In this document: piece by piece, positions 12,184-26,214 of the stretch
Position numbering within the stretch: position 1 is the stretch's first letter
How the letters are laid out: each line of letters starts with the position of its first letter
Assembly: GCA_026168455.1 (NCBI GenBank)
Contig: CM047426.1
Span: 81,867,986 to 81,931,985 of the forward strand
From: Theocolax elegans
Lineage: Eukaryota; Arthropoda; Insecta; Hymenoptera; Cerocephalidae
Length of the DNA: 64,000 nt
Direction of reading: 5' to 3'
Notes under the pieces: model-generated
Databases searched by the model: none
What the model saw: only the letters and a program-made list of their open reading frames with translations
Told to the model about the DNA's origin: nothing
Position numbers and translations under genes: made by a program

Positions 12184-13951
12184 CTGGAATATGAGTGCAA
12201 GAAGAATTGCATTTTAGAGAAATTGGGACAGAGAAAATTTTCTAAACTTGAAATATATTGCATCTCTACTATTCGTATATACCACCTCGATGTTAATCAA
12301 ATTCACTTTTGTTACTTTCATAAATTACTCGTGTTAGTAATACTGAATATTAAACACGATCACTCGTTTTTGTGCGATGTAAACATGAAATTTATTTAAG
12401 CAATCATTAATCATAATTACATAAATGCTTGATTAAGCGCAAATTAAAATTGTATTTTGTATACTCTGATTATAATTTATTATAAAGACCTAAAGTAATA
12501 TATTAGTTAGACTGGTATACAAAAAAATAAATGAAGTGGGCTAAAAATAAAAGTTAAGTGACTTAGCAAATGCAAAAATGTTTTTTAATATTTATTATAT
12601 GACACATTGTTTCAGACTTTTTATGTCATATCTGATTAAAAAAATCAATAAAACATAAAAATTATTTTACGTTACATTTTATCTCTATAGAACTGATTTA
12701 AATTCCAAATTTCAGTTCAAACAGAGTTTAAGAATGAATATTCCATTAAAAATGTAACGCGCTTAAAGTAACAGATTTTAAAGTAGCTCCATTTCAAATT
12801 TTTTTTCACTCAGTAACCGAAGTGAAAAGCTTTCATGGATGAGACATGAAAAAAAATATAGGTCGACGATCAAGGAAAAAAAGAAGTAAAAGAAGAAAAG
12901 TGTCAAGGTATCAAGCTGGGATTCGAAAAGTGGATAAAAGTATCTCAGTAGTTTTCTAGATTAAAAGGTGAACAGGATCGTTAATCCAGTGTTTTTGAAA
13001 CTTTTCCTATTAGGCATTCTTCAGAATCATTCCCGATTGACGCTAATTGGCGAGCGGTAATAGAGAGGGTGGAGAAAGAAAAAGAGTTGAGAAAGGAAAT
13101 GTAAGCAAGAGATTAGATGGAGAAAAAAAGGAAGGAGAGACAATAGAGGGTGAAGAGTCATTTATCTGCATGGACGTTCATTCAATTTTCTCATTATTAA
13201 TTACAGTCTAATGATGGTAATTTAAGAAAGTTTGGAGCGAAAAATCGCGTAATTTGATAAAATTAAACCACTATATATTTAAGACAGTATCATCAGAAAA
13301 ATATTATAGACTTTGCACATATATGCAATCGTAGGTTGCGTCTAGTCCGATAAAAAGCTTAAAATATTTCGAGATTTTCTTTTATCCATGTTTCAGAACA
13401 GCATTTATTATTTGTAGTTAAAGATGGTAAAACCTGTATGTGACATTAAAGTTATTTTACCGAACTTAATTTCAGCGTTGAAAATTTTTGTTTCATAAAT
13501 ATGGATATAAGTGGCCATAATTTTTAGAAATATGAATCTACTACTTAAGTGAAAGTGTGTATATCATTTACCTCGACTTAAGAGATTGGAATGTATAATT
13601 AAATCACGCATAAAATGCGATTTTCTAAGTTTATTTCAAAATATCATATTTTATAAAAAGAATTTTGTTTATCAAGCAATATTAATAGTTCATTCCCTTA
13701 GCATAGCGTAATTAGTTTACATAATTGCAAGCAATGGTAATGGTACGTGCCTGACCAGTCATAGTGTTACTACTGTTTGTATAAAACAAAAATGGCACTA
13801 CTATAAAAAAATGTAACGTTCAAGAAATAATGTATTTTTACATAAACAGTTTGGTTAATTTCAGTACGTAAAAAATTAGTTTTAACAATGTGCAATGAGA
13901 GAATGGTATATACGTAAAGTTATAGTAAGATTAATCGAAATAGCAACTCAC
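12184..13951 (-). other. Sema-1a intron
   Basis: This 1768-bp intron has donor GTGAGTT and acceptor ATTCCAG. A purine-rich block lies at about 12840-13160 (plus strand); nothing else was recognised. Confidence 0.85.
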
Positions 13952-14361
13952 CATTAAGGCTCATCGAATCGTATTGTTCGGTTTGCAACGGCTCCCTGTA
14001 AATGATAGGATCCATTCCAGTAAAATCAGCAACCGTACCAGTAAACAATTCTCCATCAACGTAAACATAGGTACTATTGTGTTGAGGATCAAATGGACAA
14101 AGAGCCTTAGCCAATTTTTCACTGGACATTGAATAATTGCCTGGATGTACATCGTAGTTACGACACATGGGTTTGAATGCGTTGGTACCACAAACAAGTA
14201 AACTCGAAGGCCCACTTTTCGCAAGGATGCGTATGTAATTCTGGCAGTTTTCATCGTCCTTGCCCTTCACCTGACACATCTTTACGTCCATCTCGGGTGA
14301 ATACCACGTCAGCCGCTGTTGCTCCGTCAAGTCAGTCAGGCTGAGGTTGTGCACGAGGTTC
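13952..14361 (-). CDS. Sema1a: Sema-1a exon B: SEMA domain
   Basis: This 410-bp exon encodes NLVHNLSLTDLTEQQRLTW, then the KGKDDENCQNYIRIL segment, the LLVCGTNAFKPMCR segment and ALCPFDPQHNSTYVYVDG, and ends TVADFTGMDPIIYREPLQT...SLN. These are hallmark SEMA-domain blocks: a conserved disulfide pair around C-NYIR, the CGTNAFKP strand and the CPFDPxHNST glycosylation site. The acceptor is CGCTACTTAG and the donor is AATG followed by GTGAGTT (phase 1). The Ala codon is completed by the next exon, giving the expected LNAPNF. Confidence 0.96.
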
Positions 14362-17300
14362 CTAAGTAGCGAGACAGAGACGGAGAGATACCATATTACT
14401 TTGAGTTTTCACTTTGCCAAGTTGGAAAGGTAGGAATTTAACTTGACGACTATGTTACTTTGACGAATAAATAAATGACGATGATGGGTGCTTAACCAAG
14501 TAGCTTTTCTTTTAGACATGTTTCTCGTTGGCACTGTGTATAGACAATGACAAGAGTACCCATTCCAGTCAATATTTTTAATTTCGAGTAAAGCTGTTTT
14601 CGATGTTGCTTTAAAATTAGTTACCGTATTTAGAAAACTCCATTAAATATTCACGGAGATTTCAAAAGTCAATTTTTACTTTCCCTACCTTATCGACAAA
14701 AGTATAATTGATTATAAATGATAAAATGTAGCAGTCAGTTAAAAATAAGAGTTCCTTACCCTTCGCTTGTCAATAGTCTGACCTCAACATGGTAATACAA
14801 GCTGTACAATTTTGAAATTCTCGGAAATGCAATAATATTTTTATCTAAAATTTGGCATACTTTTTAGATTATTGATAAACGAAAATAGTCAATCTTTCAA
14901 TTAGGTATCAATAAATTAGTTCGGGTAGATAAAAATTGACTTCGAGAACTTCTTAAAAATTCAGTTGCTCTTCTACAGGTGAATGTGTATCTTTACGAAC
15001 AGAGCAAACGAAATAAACATTAAATTGCGTTCTATGTAGAATTCAGTATCTTATTTTTATATCACAATTCGTAAAACTAAAATATTCTCTTTTAATTAAA
15101 TGAAAATTGCAATAACTTGCGAACAATCGAAAGTATACGAAATAATCGATCGCTCCGAATTCTAATAAAACAGAAAAGTCGAGAAACCTGACTTGTCCCT
15201 TTAACGTGTATCGCAACGTCACAGGCTGCTAATAGAATACTATATTTCCAAAAGAAGCCAACAAATTACTCTCATTCGTTTGTTCGTTCACTTTGCGTGA
15301 CAAACTGTGCAGGAGGTTCCATTTTCAAGAATCTTCTCCCCACACACACATGCAGAGAATAGAGAAACAAAGGAGGCGCATCAGTTTTGCTTTTCTACTT
15401 ATTCCCGTACGTGCATACACAAGCTACTTTCGATCGTTATGTGCTAGAATAATCGAAAGCAAGTTCCACGCGATTTCGCCAAACCCTCTGACGATTTAAT
15501 CAGATGTATGTACGTGTATATGTGTATATGTGTATATGTGTAGATGTGTACGTGTATATATATACGTACACATACGTATTACAAAAGCAACTAAGTCTTA
15601 TGCGTGTGGGTTTAATTGCGACCTCCTGAATTGAATCTCGCGAAATTAGATGGATTATCGACGCTTAACTGAATAATGGTTTCGTTGCTCTTTTAATAGC
15701 CAGGTTTTCATTGTGTGTCAGGCGATCTACCTTAATGAATGGACTTGTGTTATACATGAATTGTTGATGGTATCAAAGGATTTCAAAGTTTCTCACTATA
15801 GATTGTATATTATACATATTATATAAGAGGTTCATTTGGAACGGATATTGAATACCGATGTTAATCCAGAATTATTAAAACACCTTTTTATAAAACATTT
15901 TTATTTTTTATTTATCGTAATAGAGGAAAAGTTAATTTGTTTAATATCCACAAAATGAATGCGCAATATATTCAATGCTCGTACTCGTAAATGAATTTTC
16001 ATTTTCATAAAAGTGTGACCTACATTTTTGATAAATATATACGAACCTTTATTTTAATTCAAACAGTGTGTACGAGTGTGCGTGCATAGGAAATAAATAT
16101 TTTGTGTAAAGCTTTAGTTGTTAAATAATATACGATCTGCGATATGTAATAATATCAAATACTAAAAAATTATACTTTTATAACACAATAAATTTTTACT
16201 TTTTTTAAAAAGGTTTCAAGACGAAACGAATCTGGTTAGATTATTTTTTAATTCTGGGATAATAACATATATCAAATTTTACTTTACGTTTAATATTAAG
16301 ATTTTATTCTGTAAAAATTACACGTAGTTTTATGCTTCGACATTTTTAGATATAATTGTTTTAAAATAATATATTTTTACTTCAATAATCTTAACTTTTA
16401 ATGTGCATTAGGATTTATGCAATTTCAGAATAAAATATACATGAGAAAGAGAGTAAAATACAACATTAAAAAGTATTTTTATTAGCATTAACATTTTACA
16501 TTATAACTGTTTCTTTATTCCATTTTTGATATGCTTTCATAAAATTAATTGTCTATTTGTGTTTAACTGTTGTGATTACTCACAATTGTCAAGTATCATA
16601 AAATTATAAAGATTAGATAGTTAATTAGGTACCGTTATTAGAATGAAGAATAATTATATAGATTTAAAGAAAAAAAGTAATGAGATAATGCTAGGGATTT
16701 AAAGTAATGTATGTATACCAGTTTGTAAGTTATAAAATTTGATATCTTTTGGTTATTAGTTTGGTGAATAAACTTTGATTCGAATCCTCTTCGTACATGA
16801 GTTGTTGAAGCAATTTGGACACATTTGCACTTGTGGACTGTTATTAGTACATGACACGTACCACACTCGATAATTTATAGAATATCGTCGATATTTTCAG
16901 CGAGTGGCGTAATTTTAAGGCTTATTATCAAAACTCGCATGCGTTCACGAACAATACTCGTCGCATTGGTAGGTAGTGTATAGGAATAACAAGCCTAGCT
17001 ATTAGAAACGAGTCTATAACGGTTCGATAACCCCTTGATCGTCTATCGATCAAATCCTCGACAACCAACACTCCATTAGGAATATCGAGTGTAATACAAA
17101 CGTATCCTAAAAGAAAGTAGAGAGAAATCAGAGTTATGGATAAGGTGGGTACGCAGATAAATATATATATTTGTAGTAAATGTATATATAATATCTTGAA
17201 TTTCACGGATTGCTCACTAGCCAGAAAGATACGCGTTAATTATCACCCAACCTGGGGATTTCGTATCGAGGGAGCAATTAGTGTAATCCGATCAATGGCG

Positions 17301-18967
17301 GCCGCCGATCGAGCTTGATATCAAAGTTCATTCACGCACCCTGTGATTATTCACCGTCGCTCGCCCTCCTCTCTCGTACCGAATGATTATCGCGCATTCA
17401 CGATGTCAGCGCAAGCTTTCATATACGGGTGTTGGTTATTAAAAATTTCCTCTCCACCCCTAGTTATCGTGGTATTGTGCCAGAAGAGAGGGAGAGAGAG
17501 AGAGAGAGAGACCAAGGGATATACGCCGATTATTATGCCCGGGCGTTTAACGATCTATGCGTGTGGACTGGCGCATGATTGGCCTGTTTGATTATGCTGG
17601 GACCGCGTGGAGATCAGGTCCTGTCGTATGTGCATGTGCGTTGCTTCCATTGTCCACCACGATTATACCGACCTGCTTTACTTTTTAGACGTGAACGCGT
17701 AAGCGAGCTCGTTCCTACCTCCTCCTGCTTCCTCTTGTAATGAATATTGTATTGGAATTGCCGCATCAACCTGGCTAACTTAATATTGTAGGAGCTATAG
17801 GTTATTGCCCTAGACGTCGATGGAATTTTGTTTCATTTTTCGATCCAGATACTATTTCTCTTTTTTTCTACTATTATTAATTAAAAAAGAATATCATTCT
17901 TTTTATTATTGCTTATCGATTTAGACGCAGAGACGTACGTTCCCAAGAACGTAAGTATATTTAACTCTACAAAAATGTGGCAAGAATGTCATTATTTATA
18001 CTCTCGAACCTTATGTTTTTTTTTAATGCAGAACAAACTAATTTACTAGTTTTTTTTACAGCGCACATCTTTTTTAGGTCTTGGAAAGTCAATTATAAAC
18101 TTAGATTACTGTTATGAAAATTAAAGAGCGTTCACAATTTTGCATTTCATCAACTAAGATTAAAACGTTTTAACTTTTTACTTTTTAAACAATACACGCG
18201 TTAAGAAATATCTATATATAAGGAAGATAATTTTTTTAGTCGTTTCAATGTAGTCTCGATGTAAATTAAGAAATCTATTTAATTTACTCTAGTTCCGTGG
18301 TAAAAATATTCAACCTTCTCCGCAAATTAAGTCAAACATTACATATATGTTAATTATATACGAATTATTATTTTCTTTTATAATAAAGAACGGTTGAAAT
18401 TAATTAAATAATGAATTTATATTATCCTCGTGAAACAAATGACGATATTTCTGAACTATGGCAAACAACCCGCTGTCTATATAATTAATTTAAAATAACC
18501 CTTCGCAATATCATTTTGTTAAATTTTAATTACCGTCAACGACTAATACGTATATGTATACATATAAATATCGAGTTTAAGATATTAAAAAATGTGTAAA
18601 TAAAGTGACCCAGAAACCTTGTTCTATTATTTAGCGGTACGCTGTTTATTTCTTTATAACACAAAACACTCGTAATGTACTCAAATGGAGGACACTTTTA
18701 GGTATCTGTTTTATTAGAATTGCGGATCGTATCTTTTAAGCTTATCGCATCTTAAACTGTATAGATCCACGAGAAGAAATCAGTTTTAGCGAAAAAGCCA
18801 ACATCGTATACTCTCTTCAATTTACTTTGAAAACACTCGAGAAAAAGCGTAATGAAAACCCGATAACAAGTGGTCCTCCGATCCCTCTATAAAATATATA
18901 ATATCGTAGTTGGTCGATCTTCGTTGAGCTTTTTAATTATAAGATTCTAAAGATTTTTTATATATAC
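14362..18967 (-). other. Sema-1a intron, 4.6 kb
   Basis: This 4606-bp intron separates the first two recognised SEMA exons (donor GTATATA, acceptor CTACTTAG). It holds a TGTGTATA-type minisatellite near 15505-15560 and a GC-richer block at about 16930-17720 with a GA microsatellite, the most likely place for a regulatory element within the intron. No coding exon was recognised. Confidence 0.8.
17484..17511. repeat. GA microsatellite
   Basis: This is a run of GA dinucleotides inside the GC-richer block of the 4.6-kb Sema-1a intron. Confidence 0.9.
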
Positions 18968-19064
18968 CTTCCGCCGACCAGCAGGTAACTTCCATCTCGT
19001 AACATCAACCTAAAGTAGTCTGTGTGCGTCTCGTTCCCGGTAAACCTGAATACATCTTCCGCAC
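18968..19064 (-). CDS. Sema1a: Sema-1a exon A: start of SEMA domain
   Basis: This 97-bp exon encodes AEDVFRFTGNETHTDYF followed by RLMLRDGSYLLVGGR, the first blade of the semaphorin beta-propeller, with the family signature of a GNxTH N-glycosylation site and the LLVGGRN turn. On the minus strand the acceptor reads TTGTTCACAG and the donor is AAG followed by GTATAT. It begins with two bases of a split codon, so the upstream exon must end with one base (phase 1). It ends with AG, which completes an Arg codon with the G opening the next exon. It is the most upstream exon that can be assigned with confidence. Confidence 0.93.
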
Positions 19065-22000
19065 CTGTGAACAAAAAAGAAGAAATGTGATGAATAAAGC
19101 GAAGAGGAGGAAGAAGAAAAAAGAAATGGTTTTGTTACTCATTTGAAAAGTAGAATTACTCTCCCTCGTCTAATTAGCCTTTCTCCCACCCAAGAGCTTC
19201 AGAGAGTCTGTAACTTCTTTCTTTCTCTTTTCACTTCCAAGGTTACTTTATCCAGCCGGACAGGAGGCCTGATAAGAATCCCTGAGAGCTTCGGTAGAAA
19301 GAAGAAGAGACGACTTAATAACAAGTAACAACTTTCCACTGAGATTGGAGAAATGTTGAGAGCTTGAGGAAGAAGAGAGGTAAACGAGAATGAATGATTG
19401 AAAGCTTTATTTCTCGGATGCAGTTATTATATATCTATATACGTATACTCATGCCTTTTTTCGATATTTCTGCACTGGGTGACATAACGTATTTATTAAG
19501 TATTGACCTTTCTTCTTCCTGATTTTGTCAAGATTAATATACGGCATAGGAAATGTTTTTCAAATACCTTTCTCAAATGTCCTGTAATTAACTTTTTAAA
19601 TACATTTCTATAGCTTTCATACAATTCTTAAGTAAATTAACAATTGAAAAACTGACGTAATTTATGCAAGATATACGATATCGAACAATCGACTATTATC
19701 AATCGTTTAAACAGTCAAATGAAATAAATATAACCAATCATTATCAATATCGAATGGAGTTCGCAATAAATTATCAAAAAACATCAATGTCATGTATACG
19801 TAAATTAAAACAAACGCGAGGAGAAGGAAATATAAAAATTATATAAAAATCAAAATATTAATATTAAATTAATGAACAATCGATTTTGTCAATACGAATT
19901 TGCGTATCGGAAAATTTATTCCTTTACCTCAGGGATTATAATAAGTATCTAAAATACGTTGAAATTTCCTTTTATCAAAATTCAATTTAATGATAAATTG
20001 GATTCACTGAAATTCATCTTTACTTTTATTTTTTTACACTTCCGTTGGTGGGAGGTATATTTTCATTCAATTCTATTTTCAACGACTGAGTAAATGTTTA
20101 GACACTTTGATTTTTCAATCAGACTTTTCGTGGATTGTAATGTCAAGAGAGTGATTAACAATATATATAGGATATAATTCTACAGTCGTTCAGAAGAGTT
20201 AAGGGGAAACAAAATACATCGAAAGTTGATGATTTAAATTCGATATGAATAAAGTTACTTTGGATAGAAATTCTTAATCCAATAATTAATTTTAAATTAC
20301 GGTTTCAGTGTATAATAGAACTCAAAGTCATTCCGAAAATTGAATTACTTTAACAATATGTATTGATAATGCTTTATATAGTATTTTTTAAAATAAGTAG
20401 CTTGTTCAGTTTCAGTTTAATTACAATACAACCATTATTGTATCGTAATTATATCATTGTTATTGTTACCTCATCTACAGACCAGGAGATACCTGCATAT
20501 TGTTAGCTACCATATATATGTTCGATTTTGAATATTTACAGAAAATAAAGCATAGGTTAACTTAACAAATGTAAAAATATGTAAAAATAAACACATGTAA
20601 AAAAATTCAACCATTAAATAATTTATTTTAATTAATTAATTTCTGCCCTAATAGAAATAAAAGTATTTATGAAACTTTTTTTGTCCAAAAACCGTCCATT
20701 AGATAAGACATGGTCAATGAGTAATTGAAGCCTAAAAAATGTTCAAGTTAATCTCAAACTGCGCAATTTTCAGTAGAATATAGAACATTTAAGAGCAGCA
20801 TTCGATTGCACAAAAAAATACCTGCACAGAATGTGAACCCTTACAAAAAATTTACAATTTCGAAATAAACTTGCGTTTACAAGATGATGCGTTTATAAAA
20901 CGTCATTTAGTCAAATAGTATTTATAGAACGTTTTTTCCTTTAAAAAGCCAACGACACGAAACTATTCACGTCCTACAATAATCTAATAATAACAACCAG
21001 TTAATAATAATATATCATTGAAGGTTATTGGACAATGAAAGGTTTAAAAAAAAGTAGTACTAAAAAAACACTTAACGAAAGGAAGGACGATCAATAAAAA
21101 ATAAAAGTTATTTCCACACAATATCTACCGTTACATACATCTAGTCGGGAAATTTTTTCGTGGATAACTGGGAATTTGGCGGTCGAAAGGGGAAAAAAGA
21201 AAAAAAATAGATGGAAAGCCTCTAAAGCCGGAAGTCAAACAAAACAAAATCTCCGATACCACGTCATCGAAGCAACTCATAAATAGTCAGAGCCATACCC
21301 GAGGTTGCGTTTACTGCCCAAGCCGACAGATCGGCGAAAATCGTAAAATTCCAGTATCGTTCGGGGTTCGAGCGCGCGGAAAAGGATTTCGTCCCGGTAC
21401 AAAAGCGATAGGTGGTAGGAAAGGGGGAAGGGGGTGGTAGGGGTTGATGTATATATAGGTTCCGACGAACCCCCGGGACATCTACATTCGTTATCGGGGA
21501 AATTAGCATGCGAATTTCGGTGCCGCGATTACGTACATACAGCGCGGCATTAATCGGGATTTACGATGATTTTCGGGCCACGCGCGATCAAAACGCGCGA
21601 ATCATCAGTAGTAGCCAGAGGTATATATAGAGAATCGTCAAAACGCGGGGGCGGACGTTTGCACTGAGCGTACCTATCGAATTGAATGTCCGACGTGACT
21701 GGACTTCTCTCTTTCTCTCTCCATTTCTCTCCCTCACTCTGTGTGCACTACGCGTATATACAGTGGAGGTCAAAAGTTTTCGCTTCATGACGTTTTCTTT
21801 CGATTTCTACGATGAGAAACTTCGGTGTACTTTGTACTTTTTCATTTTGATTATATTGCCTTTCCCTGAGTTGAATTATTTCCAGCTGCTTTTCTCTAAT
21901 GAAAAATTATTAGAATAAGGAAATTTTACCCTCTTACTAACATTCATTTAATTGATTTTAATGTTTGTTTAAGTGAATTTTAACTTTTCTTAACACCGAT

Positions 22001-22851
22001 AGCATGATGACACATTTAATGCCTTAAACGTTAATGCTTCGTAATAAAAAGATTAAATGTATTAATTAAAAAAATATACAAATATAACTTTTAAAATAAA
22101 CATTGGAAAACTTCAGTCTTGTTTGTTATATGACATGACGAGTATTACTTTATTTTGAAAATTTATTGTATTTTATTACACTTACGTAAATTGCAATATT
22201 GTTTTTCCCACAGTTTGGTGAACTCTCATTAATTTGATGTACGCAATTCATATTTACTTTATTTTATATTATTAAATGAATATATCTATTTACAGTTTAT
22301 ATAAGTAAATTTTAAAAAAAAGCATATGAGTATAACATAGAGATTTAATTAAATACCAAGTAAAACTACCTAAATATAGATCTAATCATAGAAACTCTAT
22401 ATTAAAATAACAAAATTAATATAAGTTACAGTTTTACCGGTTTATATTTATTTTTTGGAAATTACCATAAGTAAATCAAAATAATTGTCGAAGCCGTAGT
22501 AGAGTTATATATTCGATTGAGTATCGAGTGTAATATATGAATTATACCAATTTGTCGATATATCAAAACATACAACGTGCCAGCTGTCTCTTTATAGAAA
22601 CTAAAATATCTATAAAGTATTGAATAACGCAAAATGCACAAGCAAGTTATATATTGTTGATCTACGTCAATAACTTGATTTCTATACTATTGTTACAACT
22701 TGAAGTGTAACACTTTATTTTTGTGTGTTGCGTTTACGCGAACGAGACACCGCAAAAACTTATGAAATAAAAGGGAACCAAATTCATCACTCTGTCAAGC
22801 AATAAAGATATCTTAAACTTTTGATCGGTGGTATAGACAGACAGACAGATA

Positions 22852-22880
22852 CCCACACACACACACACACGCACGCACAC
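22852..22880. repeat. CA microsatellite
   Basis: This is a run of AC dinucleotides with two GCAC interruptions, preceded by an ACAG tetranucleotide repeat at about 22836-22848. Confidence 0.9.
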
Positions 22881-24443
22881 CTATAGATGTATATATTTAT
22901 ATAATGAAAGGTAGTACGTGTCACATTGCACAAAAAAATATATATTGACAGGACTGAGAGTGCATAGATAGGAGATGAGAACTGACAAAAAAAGAGGAAT
23001 TGTTTTACAAACACCGGACGCGCTCTAGTTGTCGGTTCGTTCGGATTCCGTATGTTTCGTATACCCTCTCTCTATTTTTTTGCTGCGCCTGTCTCGTTTG
23101 GTGGTGTTACGCGATAGCGACGCAAAACCCGGAATTTTGAGTTCGTTACGCGGTCGACTAATTTTTCTTTCTTCTCTTGACCGGTCGATTTTCGTTGCTC
23201 TTTTTTTTCTTTCACTAGTATAGATATATGTTAAATGCAAAATTTATACCAGCTCGAACGCGTTTATTGCTATTTCTGTGGCCGTATGATGAAGCAATTG
23301 ATATATTATACATATTCGTGGTTAAATTGATTTGTAAAAGAGAATACACATTGGTACGTAAAGTCGAGAAAGTGAACGATTCAAATGAATAGTCCTTGCA
23401 AGTTCATCATTTGTATATTTATAAAATATATTGTATAAAAATGTAATTTTTATTAATAACATCTTTCATATACAAGAATTTTGTCGATGTACCCTAAAGC
23501 CAGCAATTTTCACATTATGTATACTTATAAGAGAAACAAGCTAAAACATTAAAATATAAAAAAAAAATTTTAAAATACAATTTTGTCACTGAGTACTTTA
23601 AGTGTTCTCTTCAGTGAAATTTTAATTAATATACGGTTTCATTTTTGATTTATAATACGACAAATCTTTTTTGGAAAATATCTTATTCATCCTCGCGTAA
23701 ATAACCAAGAAATAAAAATTTAACATCATTATTATAAAGATACTTCATTGGTGCCCACGAAAATGAATAAAATCAACTATAGCGATCTAAAATCTATTAA
23801 ACATATACAGTATATAATTTTTCCATGCGGGTATTTAGCCTCGATTTGCAAAGATCGATTTGAATAAAATTTTATTCGTGTATAATTCAACCACAAACCT
23901 AAAGGCGAAGTTAAAAAAGTATAACCGTATATAATCTAATATTATGCTGATTCATGATTTATAACCAAATCGATTAAAATTATATATATTGCATATTTGA
24001 ATTTCAAGAAATGTACATGCATTTATTTTATCTTAAAAATACACACACAATTTAATTTACATTTTTCTTGAAATATTAAATATGAAAGGAGAAACCCACA
24101 TTTAATATGAACTTCATATATTTAATTTAAATTTGAAAAAACGTCAACGATGAATTATTTTGACAAAATACTAAGTTTATATACGTTTACATTATTAACT
24201 TTAAAATACGTTTTCTTTTATATTGATACGTTATAATTAGATTTTGTAACGGATAAATACCCAAGCATTTATAATGAATTATTCATAATAGCATATTAGA
24301 CACATCCATTTAGAGATTAAATTAAATTAAAAGACCATGTTAAATTGGTTGTATCATCTTTATTAAAATGTTAAACATTTCCTCTCTAAAATTCTGGTGT
24401 ATTTTAGTCAACACAATAATGCGGGTACACCATCTTCATTCTC

Positions 24444-24449
<6 letters not shown>

Positions 24450-24481
<32 letters not shown>
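24450..24481. repeat. CT microsatellite
   Basis: This is an uninterrupted CT run of about 16 units. The apparent RERERE / SLSLSL open frames across it are products of the repeat. Confidence 0.95.
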
Positions 24482-24484
<3 letters not shown>

Positions 24485-26214
24485 CTCTCTTTAAAGAAAC
24501 ATGTAGACAAAAGTTGTTCAAAAAGATATTTAAAATTCCATGTGTTAGGTATATACACATAGCTTTCGCAATATTCGAAAAACATGGTCCAGACAAAGAA
24601 AAAGGTGAAAAAAAAGAGGTTGAGTTGGAAAAATGTGTAGCATCGTAAGCAGCTCGCATAAGAGTCGTATGCCGCAGTTTCTTCCACACGTATTCCACGA
24701 GATACTGTAAGTTTTCCGATTGCCGCGGGTGGGAGAGAGTGAGAGAGAGAGAGGGTGTGGGGGAGGTCGGGGTGAAAGGGAAAGAAGAGCCGCAGACTGG
24801 TGCATTGTGGTTCGGGGCCTTATTAGCGTGGGAGATCCCAAGCGCGAAGACACAACCAAGAGAGGAAAACCAAGGCGCTGGCCTGCATCTGCTACCCACT
24901 TGCGGGTTATACGAAATGGCATCTGGGGGAAAGATGATATACACTCTACGAGCTTGAGCGCTTATATATGTATATATACATCTACCACGGGTATATAGTA
25001 TCGACTTTCATGGCTCTCTGCTCTTCTCTCGATTTTCTTCCTACGATGTTCGCGTTCTTCCGTTTCTATCTGTCTCCGAAACTGTTTTAAGAATGTATAC
25101 ATCGCCCTATGGAATTTCACGTGTATTGGGAATTGAAAGGGTGAAATCGCTTTTTATTGCTCGTATTATACAGTATCATAAAAGTTACGCACTCTATATA
25201 AACTTTACAATAATTACCGGTATCAAGATGACCTTTTTAAATTGATGAACAACTATGTATTTATATTTTCACGATACCATATCCTCTAAAAAAATTTGTA
25301 TGAATACAATATTCAACGGGAGAACATGTCTGCATACAATTTTGTTCCAAAAAGTGTATATACATATATTGAATAAAGTTATTTAATAATGATGTGTATA
25401 AAATTCTTCAACAAAAAATTCTTGATATTTCGTCGAAAAATATATTAATTTTCGTTATACATTTCCAAAAATCCTTGCAATATAGAACAACGCAAGATTT
25501 GGAAAAACGTATAATTTAAAAAATTTTAAACCTCTACATTATTATAACTTTTTCACAGGAGATAAAGTTTATGTATTCGTAAGAATAATGAATGACATAT
25601 ATTTTCCAAAAACTGTCGTTTTGTTACTATATGTATATATATGTGTGCTTTTCTTTTAAACTAAGGAGCAATTTTGCATATTCAATGAGATACTCACTGG
25701 GTACAATGAATGTTGATATTTAATATCGAATTAAATATTTCACTTCTATATTATAGTTGCTTTATGTATATATATTTATGCTTTGTTAAAATATATTCGT
25801 TTTCACATAAAATTTTAAGCGGCTAAAATCGATATAATATTTTTTCTTTGGAAGCTATCAAATTTTAACGTTAACTAGAGTATACGTGTTCCACTGCTAA
25901 TAAAAAAAAGGTACAAAAATGTTTAGATACACAAACAACTGCATTTATTTATATGTATTAAAATTGTTTTTTAAAAATAAAATTTAATTCTCTCTCCCCT
26001 ACTCTCTCTCTCCCTCTGTTATCTCTTTCTCTATCTCTCTCGCTCTCTTTCTCTCCCTCTCTTAAAATCTCAGCTAATATCTAACTCAAATAGTAAAATT
26101 ATACTAGATACTTCGTCTGCAGCTCGCCATACTGCCTTTGATGCTGCGCGCGATCTAGATGTTTCTTTAAATTCGTCGTTAGGTAACTCGTCGGTTTTGA
26201 ATCAATCTGTTGCG

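Larger units (their letters stand above)
3677..19064 (-). other. Sema1a: Sema-1a gene, ten coding exons (5' end incomplete)
   Basis: Transmembrane semaphorin: an axon-guidance ligand and receptor that in insects binds Plexin A and also signals in reverse through its cytoplasmic tail. Ten exons on the minus strand join with GT donors, AG acceptors and matching phases: 19064-18968, 14361-13952, 12183-12095, 11469-11328, 10816-10468, 10009-9684, 8528-8238, 7396-7186, 6056-5536 and 3879-3677. The order of domains is SEMA, PSI, one membrane helix, then a proline/serine/histidine-rich tail, with no Ig or thrombospondin module, which defines class 1. The tail motifs (LPYPDTEYEYFEQRQN, ETLFQF, DNFGTLRSHQ, TTRSVKK, terminal CSFIYRS) match insect Sema-1a rather than Sema-1b as I recall them. 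The signal-peptide exon is missing or not recognised. The exon calls are read directly from the sequence; the function is inferred from the family. Confidence 0.95.
19065..26031. other. Non-coding stretch upstream of recognised Sema-1a exons
   Basis: This is AT-rich DNA with GC-richer patches at about 21170-21760 and 23015-23220 and a GA/CT-rich patch at 24590-24960, plus CA and CT microsatellites. No exon with a plausible semaphorin N terminus was found here. It is probably part of the long first coding intron, but that rests on the unproven exon at 58153-58180. Confidence 0.5.

Noticed and set aside
24408..24944. 178-codon minus-strand frame across the CT microsatellite
   Set aside because: It contains the RERERE repeat reading and competes with open frames on both strands; there are no recognisable motifs or splice sites.
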